Shown piece by piece: positions 41,030-52,160 of a DNA stretch of 64,000 bases. The DNA is from Rhexocercosporidium sp. MPI-PUGE-AT-0058 (lineage: Eukaryota; Ascomycota; Leotiomycetes; Helotiales). The position numbers and the translations under genes are program-made. Location of the stretch: assembly GCA_020746875.1 (NCBI GenBank), contig JAGTJL010000031.1:248001-312000 (forward strand), written 5' to 3'. Under the pieces are notes generated by a model. It had not been told where the DNA came from and ran no database searches. It was given only the letters and a program-made list of their open reading frames with translations. How positions within the stretch are numbered: position 1 is the stretch's first letter; every line of letters starts with the position of its first letter.

Positions 41030-41833
41030 TTATAATACTTTAATTTACTTTTATATTATAATTATAAGCCCCGTTAATAAAGTTATTAAATTAGTATTCT
41101 TCCTTTTATACGTTATTAATTTAAATAAAGCTTATAAAGCAAGTTTATAAGTAAAAAACATTTATTATACGTTATAAAGTTTTTTACCTTATTATAAAAT
41201 ATAATTTATACCGCTGTTTTTCTATTAATTCTTCGATTCCACTCTAGACAAGTATAAAAGCCGAGCAACTAAACTCGATATCTTTCCAGTTTTTCCTTTC
41301 TTATCGAATACTTAAAGCTTACGAAAGTAACTCATTTATTATAATAGACTTAACTTTAGTTTTTTCTTTAAATAATCAAACCCCTTTTAATTATAATAAG
41401 CGTATTTAAACTCTTTAATATTAAACGTTTAAATCCTTTTATGTCTTTTATAAGATATAAAATTTAATAAACCTTACGTTATTAATTACTTTTAATCTTT
41501 TCGACGCCGAACCGAAACTTTTATTATTAAACGATTTAAGAGTATAATAAAATAAAGAAGTTATTAAGTATAATTTTTAAGCTTAGGCGAAATAAGACAA
41601 AGATATTCGCGACCTTATAAAGAAAGGCCTTAAGCTAAGCGTATTATTACCGGCAAAAGCTATAATTAAGAATATAGCTTTAATATATACTACTATTATA
41701 AAGGAATACGTAAGGAAGCTCGTATAATAAACGGAAAAGGCTCGAGCTTATAAGGCAGCCTATAAGTAAATTTAGGAAATAATTAATTTCTTTATTTATT
41801 AAGAAATAATTAAAGAATACGAGAACGAATAAG

Positions 41834-42327
41834 TGTCACGGTCCGTGTATTTACTCAGTGTAAATACGATAGGTGGTGTTAATTTTAATAATTGAGAAGT
41901 AAGTGTATTACGTATAATAAAATAAATAATAATTAATATAATTAAAATACTATTTTTAATTAAACATAAAGCTCTTATTTAATAGTAAATATATTAGTCT
42001 TTTATAAAACCTTTATATTACCCGACCGCCAAGACCGCTAGGTCTTGTCGGTCTTAGACTTCTAGACCTTAGCGGTTTAGCGGTTTATTACGTAAAAAGG
42101 TCGCGTAATTTAAGAGCTCGTTTGCCTTTTAGTCGTTTATTAATAATAATATTTATATAATATATGACTTATAAAATCTTAAATATTAAAGTCTTTTAAA
42201 AGAATACTTTTAAAAGTAATACTCTTTTAATATATTTCTTTTAAAACTCTTACCTTCTTAAGCTTATAGTCCTAAGTATTACGCTGTCCCGGAGTTTAAT
42301 ATTACAAGACGCGAAGCGTTTATAACA
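41834..42327 (-). repeat. Gypsy-2 LTR, 3' LTR in element orientation (494 bp)
   Basis: Plus-strand start TGTCACGGTCCGTG and end TTATAACA. Its partner 48177-48670 has the same length; differences are mostly transitions, with each copy retaining different C bases. Confidence 0.93.
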
Positions 42328-42340
42328 CTATCCCCTTCTT
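42328..42340 (-). promoter_or_regulatory. Polypurine tract of Gypsy-2
   Basis: Minus strand AAGAAGGGGATAG immediately upstream of the 3' LTR; the usual plus-strand priming site in LTR elements. Confidence 0.65.
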
Positions 42341-42589
42341 AGCCTAGCGTAGTCCTCACGCTTAAATAACTTAAGAAAATATTATATATATTTTATAATC
42401 ATCTTCTCTTTTTATTATAACTAAATAAGTATATATTAAAGAAAAAAATACAATACCTTTTAAAAGAAAAAGAAAATAATTTATTTTATTTTATAAAATC
42501 GAAAAGAACGGTTTCGAAATAATACCTTATACGTTTTATACTTAAAATAATAAGACGTATATAATGTCCTCCGAGTCGAGTCGTTGCTT

Positions 42590-42960
42590 AAAGTATGCCC
42601 GAGTTAATAAGAGATATAATATCGAGATGCCCTTAATCAGGAGTTAAGATATTCTCGAAAGGGCAGAGGAGAAGCTGGACGAGGAGGAGGCGTAGATACG
42701 TCGCGCTCTATAAAAGGCCGCGGCCCGCCTAAACCGTTTGTCTTATTAGTAAAAGTTTTTAAAAAAGTAAAGAGCCGAAATACTTTGTCGCGGTTTAAAA
42801 ATATAAATAAGTTAAAAGAGGTAAAGGCGCGAGAGGCTATGGAGAAAAAGAAGTAAGGGGCCTCCGCTACTCGCCCGCCTACCCCGCCGTTTGCCGTCGA
42901 TTCCGCTGAGTTTTCTTTAATTAAGTAAGTCTTATTTAATTTCGCGGATTCGGCTTTTTA
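42590..42960 (+). pseudogene. Antisense coiled-coil-like frame in the 3' region of Gypsy-2
   Basis: On the strand opposite to gag-pol, between the end of pol and the 3' LTR, a frame reads as a Glu/Arg/Leu/Ala-rich probable coiled coil (ILERAEEKLDEEEA, then AAARLNRLS, KFLKK, REAMEKKK) followed by a Pro-rich end (ATRPPTPPFAVDSAEFSL). The few stops are TAG/TAA at positions where Gln or Trp would fit. Base composition is much less AT-rich than the rest of the element. The product is unknown; similar coiled-coil small proteins are often found as fungal orphan frames. Confidence 0.45.
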
Positions 42961-45900
42961 AATAGATTTAAGTTTTATAAATAAAACCTTTAAAATTACT
43001 TAAAATAATAAAGATTAGACTTAGATTTTTAAGTATTTTTGAATTATAAATATCCTTTTTATTTAATTAAATATTTAACGACGTCGCGAGAATATTAATA
43101 GTTTAAAATAGTTTTAATATTATATTTAGTGTTTAAGTTCACTGGTTATACTTTTATAATAAGGGCTAGTGGTGCCCCTAGCGGTATTGGTTCGAGGAGC
43201 GATATATAGAATATTAAGTAAATGTTTATAGTTTTTAAAAGTGTTAATTAATAATTAATTAGTTTTTTAACTTTTATAATTTTAAATAGTCCTAGCTTTT
43301 TATAATTTAATTTATTACTTAGTCGCTTAGTCGCGATATTCTTTTTAAATAAGTAAACTTTATCTCTTTCTTTTAACGTTAGTTTTATACTACGCTTTTT
43401 ATTATAATAAATAGCTAATCTTTATATAATAAATAAAATATCCATTAATAATTCGTTATATAATTACTTAAACTTATCCCTTTATAATATGGCTTTATAC
43501 GCGGTCCCTTAACCTATAATTAATGTGTTATATGCCGTCGGGTCGTACCCGTAGTTCGCATAAAATGATAATACTTTAATAGTCTTTTAATTTACGTTAT
43601 TATATATAAACTAAGCGATTAAGAGTAATTAAACTTAGTCGTCTTATTTATAATTTATATAATATTAAAAATAAGTTTTTATTATTTAATTAATTTATTT
43701 TATTTAATTATTAATTTAAAAGTGAAATGCCGTTAACATTTTTTATTTTATTTTTAAAAATAATATTAATATTTTCTAAAACTTTAAAATAAAAAGTTTA
43801 TTTTTATTTAAAATAACTTTATTTAATATTTTATAATTCGCGAAAATCGTTTAAAGGAATACTTACGCCATTGTAGGCGCGTCTTATGTACTTAATATTA
43901 ATATTATATACGCGTACTTCGTTATTTTATTTATTATTACGTAAATCGAATCGTAAATAATCTCAATAATTAAATCCTTTAAAAGTAATAGTTCGACCAC
44001 AAAGTCTAAGGCAATTAACTTCTATAGACGTAGCGGTGTCGTTAATAACTTTATAAGTTTATATAATATATAATAGTTTACTTTATTTTATATATATATA
44101 TTATAAGACGAGACCACGTCTTTAATTACTTTTTTTATTCTTAAGAAGTAATATTCTTAAAAGAGCCTCGATAGCGTCTTAGTTATTTTTTAATATTTAT
44201 AAGTCGATAGCCTATATTATTTCTTAACGAAGTTTATTTTATTTTAAATAAAGATATAAACTTATCTTTAATATAAAAGAGCTCTAGTATTAGCGAGGGA
44301 AAATCCTTTACTTAACTACTTCTTTTATTTAGCTATTACTAAGTTGTTAACGTAGCTTCTCCAGATTTTCTCGAGGACCTGGCTTATCGTTATTAATTAC
44401 TTATAATTAATTATTAATAAGTTATTATCTTTTTTTAATATAATATGCGACTCGTGTGTCTTATTCACGAAATACTTTAGTTTTCTATTAAAGGCGTCGG
44501 CCTTAGCGTTTTCCGTTTTCTTAATATATAAAAATCGAAGCTTAATTATAAAAAGTGTTTTATACCATCGAACTTATCGTTGGTTTAGTTTTTTAATAAT
44601 TATAAAATAAATGAGATTTTTATAATCCGTTAAGATTTATATTTTATAAGGCAATCTCTTAAGGTAGACCTTTTATTTACGTATTACGTTTATAACTCTT
44701 AATAATTCTTTATTGTAAATGTCGTAATTAAGCTTTATTAGCGAGAGTTTCTGCGAATGGTATATAATTAGTTACTATTTGCCGTCCTCGTTCAGTTAAC
44801 TTAATACGGCCTTAATAATATAATTAAAAGCGTTTGTCTTTATTATGATTTCCTTATTTAAGTCGAAAGACATAAGGACTAATTCTTTAATAAAGGCTTT
44901 CTTAAGGTCTCGAAAGGCTGTTTTTACTTTATCGTTTTAGTCGAAGTTTTTGTCTTTATATATTAATTCCGTAAATAGTACGGCAATCTTTAAATAACTT
45001 TAAATAAATTATTAATAAAAGTTAATAAATCTTAAAAAAAATTATACTTCTTTAATATTTATGGATTTAATTTACTCAATAACTATCTTAACCTTTTAAG
45101 AGTTTATAACTAGTCCTATAATAATAACCACATATCTTAAGAAAGTGACTTCTTTTTTATAGAAATAATACTTCTTAAGCTTTAAAAGCATTAAGAAAGC
45201 CTTTAGCTTTTTTAATATTATTATAACGTCTTTTACGTATTATTTTTTTATTTTAAAATAAATTAAAATATCATTTAAATAATATATATATATTATATCT
45301 AAGTATTACCGTAAAATATTATTAATTAAACGCTAAAATATAGCAGGCGCGTTAATTAATCCGAAGGACATAACCGTGTACTCGTAATAATTAAAACGTA
45401 TACGAAATACTATTTTTTCTTCTTCCCTCTTAACTATTCTTATAAAGTTATACGCGCCCCGTAGGTTTAATTAAGTAAAGATCTTGGCGCCGCTAAGTCT
45501 GTCGCGTAACTCCTTAGCTAAGGGTAATATATAATAATCCTTTTTAATAATATTATTTAATTAATAGTAGTTAATATATTTTTTTTATTCGCCGTCCTTT
45601 TTTATTATAAAAAAGACGTTACTTCTTTATAAGGATTTAAACTCCTTAATAAATCCTTTCGCTAGGTTTTTATTAATATATTTTTTAATTATTATTAAGT
45701 CTATAATTAAATATTCTTATAATAATTAAAATATTAACTTTATGTCTTTAGTTAACTTAATTTAATAATTATAATCTTAGTATTTAAGTAAGGCGCTATT
45801 ACTTAATTCCTCTTTAAATAATGCCTTAAACCGTTTATATTCTGACGATATATCAACCGTTACGAGGCTTATTATCTTATCCTTAGGCTCTTCCTTACAG

Positions 45901-48176
45901 GTTACGCTTAACTCTCTTAAGCCTTTTATTACTTTTTTATTTTAAAAACAGTCCTTATAATTATTAAATTCTAATTTTTACGTTTTTTAATTGATTTTCA
46001 AGTTATAAAATTATATTTATAATAGTCTTAAAATAATATTATATCTCTTAATTTAAATTATATTAAACTAAATATATTTAAAGTATCCGCCAATTCCTAT
46101 ATATAATAATTTTATTTATATATTAATTAAGCCGTTCGCAGCAAGTCCTCTATCAGCGAGTACTAGCTAATACCCGTCCTTTTTGACTTTAATAAGTAAG
46201 AAATACTAAATCGTAATAGTAAAAAATATAAAGTTCTCTTACGCTTTAGAATTTATTATAACTTATAATTTTACTTTTTAAATATCGACGTTAAGGGTTA
46301 AGTAATTGCCTTCCCCTATAGCTGCAAGCGTACGCCCGTCTATTCCTTTAACGTAGACTTCTTTAGTTAATATGTTTTCTTATTGCCGATTCTTTAAATC
46401 TTTATATAAAATATAATATAATTAATACGTTTTTAAGAGTATAAATAGTCGAGATAGCCTTTTATAATAGGTTTTTAAGTTATCTCGCGAGTTAACCTAT
46501 ATTCGGTTCCGTAATATCTTTATAATAACTTCTTATACGTCTCCTACGTTTATTTATATTATTATTTAACGGAATAATATATTGTCGGCTAGAATTCGCT
46601 AGACGTACGTCTAAAAAACGCTGTTCTCGACGTCCGCCGTCCTTTAAGTAATGCGTAAGTTACTCTAAAAGACTACCTCGTGCTCCTCGCCCTATTGCGG
46701 CCCTCCGCGTAGGATGACCCCTGGCTCGATATAAGTGACTCTTATATCGACGTTTATTTAATGTTTAATATTAAGAGCCTCTCGGGTAAGGTGTTCTTCT
46801 TATTAAGTGACTCGCTAGACCTCTCGCTCTTAAGGTCCGGATAATGTTAGTCTTGACGGCATGGCGTTGCCCTAGTACTATAAGTCTTTGCTTCTCCCGA
46901 CATTAGTTATATCTTCTGGGCTTTACGCCTTGCGTGTGGTTTCGGATACCCGTTACTAGACGTAGTACTCGTCCTGCTAAGTCTAGTCGCTATTTCTTTT
47001 ACCGCCATTACCTTTAATTTGGCTATCGATGTAATTAGCGTTGAGTTTATTTATTGTTATATAGCGGTAAGTAACGCTAAGTTAAACCTCTTTTAGTGGG
47101 AAAGAAAAGGGTATACCGGTTGTGTCGTACGCCTCTCGTCTCATAAAGTTAAGTTATTTTCTCTTAGTGCCCTTCTTGCGGTACGAGCTCGCCATATGCC
47201 TTAAAAGGCTACACTTATAACACAGCTTCTTTTTACGCCGCTCGTTTATAACTTCTTTTAATAACCTTTCCTGCCGTGCCTTGCCTTTCCCTTTCTTATA
47301 AATAGCGTTACACTCCATAAGATTTAACTATTAATTATCCTTAGGGTTACCTTATTATTAACGTCCCTTATTTTGTCGGTGGCCAGACTGCCTTTAGCTC
47401 CTTTTTACGTACGTTTACTATTTACGTTTAAACTCGTGTAAGTAATTATTAATTCGGACGGTTTATTTAATAAGAGTAAGAATGTCTCTTATTTAAGGAT
47501 TAATCCGGGTAAGTTTTAGTCGGATGTAATCCTTAAGCCCTCGTCGATAATAACTAATGAGCAATTAAGAGTTTTAACTCGTTTTATTAACGTGCTTTTA
47601 GAATTCCGTGGCGTAAGCTATTATATTATTGACTTATTTTAAGTTATATAAATAGGTTTTTGCCGTCTTAATCTTATTAATATCGTTAAATATTCGTTAA
47701 ATTTCCTTTTTAAATCCTTTTTAAGTCTTAAATATAGTTTATGTAACGAGTATAACTTCGTAAGTAGCTTTATATTCGAAGTAGTCCCTGAGGAACGGCT
47801 CGATCTATCGCATGGCCTCGTCTTTAAGGTACGATATCGTTTAAAAGGCGTAGCTTTCGTTAATAAGGAATTTATTATTATTAAAGTATTAATAAAGTTT
47901 TACTTAAAAAATAAAAGTCTTTAAGTCCCTTTAATTTTCTTAAAAGGTATTAGGGAGCTTAACCTTTAGGGTTTCCCTAAGTTTGTGTATTAGGTTATTT
48001 TAAACATTAGGCATTTCTTTATCCTTACTCTTCTTATGATTTTTCCTCTTAAAAATAAGTGCGAATAATAAAAGGGTATTAACGGCACTACCTTAAGGGT
48101 TAAGTACTTAGCCTTTAATTAAGGGGGTTAATATAATATACGTAAGTCGGTATTTTTGACGAGAAAGTACTTAAAG

Positions 48177-48670
48177 TGTTACGGTTCGTGTATTTACTCG
48201 GTGTAAATATAATAGGTAATATTAATCTTAATAATTAAGAAGTAAGTATATTATATATAATAAAATAAATAATAACTAATATAATTAAGATATTATTTTT
48301 AGTTAAGTATAAAGCTCTTATTTAATAGTAAATATACTAGTCTTTTATAAAACCTTCGTACTGCCCGACTGCTAAGACCGCTAAGTCCTGTCGGTCTTAG
48401 ACCTCTAGACCTCAGCGGTTTAGCGGTTTATTACGTAAAAGGGTCGCGTAATTTAAGGGCTTATTTACCTTTTAGTCGTTTATTAATAATAACATTTATA
48501 TAATATATAACTTATAAAATCCTAAGTATTAGGGTTTCTTAAAGAGATGCTTTTAAAAGTAATACTCTTTTAATATATTCTTTCTAAAACCCTTACCTTT
48601 TTAAGCCTATAGTCTTAAGTACTACGCTGTCCCGGGGTCCAGTGTCACGGGACGCGGGGCGTTCGTAATA
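48177..48670 (-). repeat. Gypsy-2 LTR, 5' LTR in element orientation (494 bp)
   Basis: Plus-strand start TGTTACGGTTCGTG and end TTCGTAATA (CA changed to TA). Followed by the ATAAG duplication at 48671-48675. Confidence 0.93.
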
Positions 48671-50430
48671 ATAAGCTTGTATAAAAAAGGAGTAGTTAAT
48701 CGAAATAATAGACGAAAACCCTTAATTAAAGTTATAGACTTTTTAATTATTTTTTTAAATTTTTAAAAAAGATTACGCCCCTTTAAAAACAAGTGTTCGC
48801 ACGTTAATATAATTTACTTATAAAAAGAAACTCGCTATTATTAAGATAAAGCGAGTTAATCTTAAGGAGTGGCTTTAAAAATAAAGAGCGGCCTATTAAA
48901 ATGCTCTTTTATACGACTTATTAAACGTTAAAAGACCGCTAATAGTGCTTAACTTTATTAAGGCGGTATAAGAAAAGCTCGCATAAAAATAAACGCGCGA
49001 ACGACACTTTAAATTATTAAGAAATAATATTCTCGGAGTAATAAATTAATACTTTTTATTTAATTATATTAATTAGTTATTTACTTTTAATAAGGAATTA
49101 CTTATAGCTTTTAAATAATAAAAGATAATAAGTTTATATATTATTCTTAAAAAAAAATTAAATACTTTTATAACCTCGTCGATTTAACGAAATTAATTAT
49201 TAAATACGCGAGTAAGTATTTACTTATATAAGCATCGCTTTTATTATTATAAGGCTATTAATTGTTATAGACTTCGGTATTATTATAACGGCTCGACGGC
49301 AAATAACCTTAAGAACTTATTATTAATAAAAAAAATTAAAAAGACTCGACTTTAATTAAAGAGCGACTTCTTTAACTTTTACCGAGAAATTACTAAACTT
49401 AATAAGAATATATTATTAATAATATAATTAGCTTTTAAATTACCTTTTAGTAATTCCTTTTTTATTTAAATATTAATAACTCTTATAACTTTAAAATTAA
49501 TTATTTTAATAAAAGTAAAATACTTTAAAAACGTTTAAGCTTATTTTATAAGTTTTAAATTTTTTAATAAAGCTTTCGCTATTACGGGGGTATACGTTAT
49601 TATAAATATAAATCGCTATCCGCTTATAAAAAATACTTTATTTAATAACAGAGCTATTACTTATTTAATAAATTCAAAAGCTTTTTTCGTTTTTAAAAAC
49701 TTTATTAAATTTATTATAAATAATAACGTTAAGGCCGAAACGTTAAGCTTAATAATTAAAGGCCGCGGTACTCGAGTCTTTAAAGGTATTTTCTACGGCC
49801 TTAACGAATTAAATATAAGTAATTTAATCCTCTCGAACGTCGCTATTATTAAAGGCTTTAATATTAATATTATTTTAAAAGGTTGCCTTTTATAAATAAA
49901 AGTTTAATATAATAATTTAAATTATATTTTACGCACAAGAATAACTAAAGATAATTTAATTTTAAAATAATTATAACGATAATTTAACTTAGCTTTTTTT
50001 AAATATAAGCTTTTTAATTACTTTTCGGTTTTTTTAATTATTTACCGTATTTTGACTCGCTTAAATTATAGCTTTTTAATGTTTTTAACGCTAAAGAGAA
50101 ACATTTGCTAAGGCTTTTAATTAAGTAAATAATATTTAAAGTTATAAGTCGATAAAGCTTACTTATGGCATTTACGCGTAAGTCACTTAAGAAAAGAAGC
50201 CTTAAAAAACCTAATAAAAAATACGCGTAACGTCGAGATTTAAGGCTTAATTTAATTAAAATACGAGTATTATGCGGTAGTTATTATATAATAAATAATA
50301 AGTCGTCGTTAATTAAAGAAAGTAATTACCCGTCATTTTTACCGCATTTCTTGGGATTTATTTAACTTTTTAATAAGGTTTGACGAGAATAATTAGCTTT
50401 TATTAATTAAGGACGAATATAATGAGAAAT

Positions 50431-50612
50431 TGTGGTGTAGAAGTGGATTAAAGCACTGTAAGCAATTATAATTGAATTAAAGTGATTCCCTTTTTTTTAA
50501 AAGCCTCCAGAATTAGAAAAAGATAGTTTTTTTTTAAAAGCGGTCTATAATAGCAAAACTTAATTAGGTCACGTATAGTGCTAAGAGAGCAGCTGCCCGT
50601 GCTTATACGACA
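50431..50612 (-). repeat. Copia-2 LTR (3' LTR of copy C), 182 bp
   Basis: Plus-strand start TGTGGTGTAGAAGTGG, the only copy that keeps the ancestral ...CACCACA terminus, and end TATACGACA. Next to it (50613-50623) the minus strand reads CCTAGGGGGTA, a polypurine tract, so this is a 3' LTR. Confidence 0.88.
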
Positions 50613-51099
50613 TACCCCCTAGGCAATTAATAATAATAAGCTATTATTATTATAATTAATTGTATTAAGCGAGAGTAAATAATGAAAAAGAATTAAGTAA
50701 ATAAATTCACTTATATATAATAATTAAGTAAATAACTTAATTATATAAATTAACGATTTTCTTATTAAACTTAAACTTATAAATACTCGACAACTCATAG
50801 ATCGACTGCTCTCGATTTACTACTTAATTAATTTATTAATTAATTAACTAATTAACTACTCCTTTCGACACTATAGGTGTCTTTAAGCGCTCCGCTAAAA
50901 TCGTTATAATAAAACGACAATTTATTCGTTAAAGTAAGGTAAGTGGCTTGATTTTCGATTTATTAATTTCGATTTATTAATTAAAGATTAATTAATTAAA
51001 GGTTAATTAATTAAAGAATAACCGCTGATTTATAATAAGTTAAGGTTATTATTAATAATAAAAAGAAAGTCGTTATTAAAGCACGATTATCGACTGCTT

Positions 51100-52160
51100 T
51101 CGTCCCTGCCCCCGCTTTTCGCTGTGCCGCTGCTGCTCCCCGGGCTTTAAAGCAGTTAATAAGTGCTCGTATAATAATTTATTTAAGTTATATTAATAGC
51201 GCCTTTTAAATAAAAGGTAACGGTTAATATTATAATACTATTAAAAAAGGTGCTCGTTATTTCGCTTATTCGTCCGGCTATAAGTATATAATTACTTTTA
51301 TTATTACTTAAGCTCTTTTTCTTGTATATTATAATACGTTAAAAAATAAAGTTAATAAAAAAGTAAGTCAATTTAATTATTCCTTTTTTATTTTTAATTT
51401 ATTATTAATTTTTTTAAAAGCTAAAGTAATTAAGAATCCCGGTCCGTGCCGCCCTTAAGGGTAATAATATTAATAAAGCTACTACTATTAGCGCTATTAT
51501 TAGTTTTAATAATAAAGTTACTTTAAGAGTTATTAATAAATTTAAAGGTAATAATAAAAATAATAATAATAAAGAAAATAATAAGTTACTCGTTTTATTT
51601 TCAGAAAATTAATTTAATTTAATTAATTTCTTAAAAGAAAAAGAAAAGCGTTTAACTGCTTTTATAGCTTATATTTATATTATTAAAGAAAAGATTATTA
51701 TGATAATAAGTGCTTTTTTTATTAAGAAAGGTGGCGAGGGAGTAGCTAATTATCTTATTATTATTACTATTATTAAAGCTACTCGCGCTATTACCGCTAT
51801 TAAGACTGCTATCGGAGCTGCTCGCGCCTATAGTCCGGGCCTTAATATTCTGGCCTTTCAGGCTATATTTACTTATAGAGTTATTCTCACTTTTAAATAA
51901 AAGGCTTAAGCTACTTATATTAAAAAATTAATTAATATAATAATTAATACTTTAAGCGAATTAATTCGGGAGGTTTTAAGCCTTTTACTTTTTAATAAAT
52001 AAGCTATTCTTTTGTTTTTTAAAGCTTAAGAACCTCTTATTCTTTAAGTATTTTCTTATATTTTAAAAACTAAAGCTTACGTTTGCCTTTAAAATAAAGA
52101 ATTATTAAGAGTAATTAATTCTTTAAAATATAATAATTTATACCCCCGAGTTTAATTCAT
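51100..52160 (+). pseudogene. Antisense frames in the 3' region of Copia-2 copy C
   Basis: Between the end of pol (about 52330) and the 3' LTR, the plus strand carries coding-like stretches: 51114-51420 (start Ala/Pro-rich, then KKGARYFAYSSGYKYIITF) and the 66-codon open frame 51700-51900 (IISAFFIKKGGEGVANYLI, then Ile/Thr/Ala-rich). GC-richer patches (51100-51145, 51780-51850) survive, and stops are mainly TAA/TAG. The strand is opposite to gag-pol. Function unknown; could also be an old insertion rather than element cargo. Confidence 0.35.

Larger units (their letters stand above)
41834..48670 (-). mobile_element. Gypsy-2: 6.8-kb Ty3/gypsy element with 494-bp LTRs, minus strand
   Basis: Two LTRs of identical length (494 bp) and a perfect 5-bp target duplication ATAAG (41829-41833 and 48671-48675). 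Comparison with Copia-2 copy A confirms that removing the element plus one ATAAG restores continuous gag sequence. Minus-strand domains: gag with a CCHC knuckle (CYKCSLLRHMA near 47175-47215), then RT (about 45650-45330; the phrase YEYTVMSFGLINAPA near 45350-45390), RNase H and integrase further left. A purine-rich tract, AAGAAGGGGATAG on the minus strand (42328-42340), sits exactly before the 3' LTR as a polypurine tract should, confirming orientation. RIP-degraded. Confidence 0.92.
28478..50430 (+). mobile_element. Copia-2 copy B (+), split by two Gypsy elements and truncated
   Basis: Three pieces belong together: 28478-28634 (5' LTR first part), 41034-41833 (LTR end, primer site, start of gag) and 48676-50430 (rest of gag, protease at about 49570-49860, start of integrase). 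They align in order with Copia-2 copies A and C. The two LTR pieces total 157 + 27 = 184 bp, the exact LTR length, which proves Gypsy-1 inserted in this LTR. The copy ends abruptly at 50430 against the LTR of copy C. RIP-type stops throughout. Confidence 0.88.

Noticed and set aside
43140..43200. GGTTCGA-containing segment resembling a tRNA T-arm
   Set aside because: No acceptor stem or anticodon arm could be paired; it lies within the Gypsy-2 interior.
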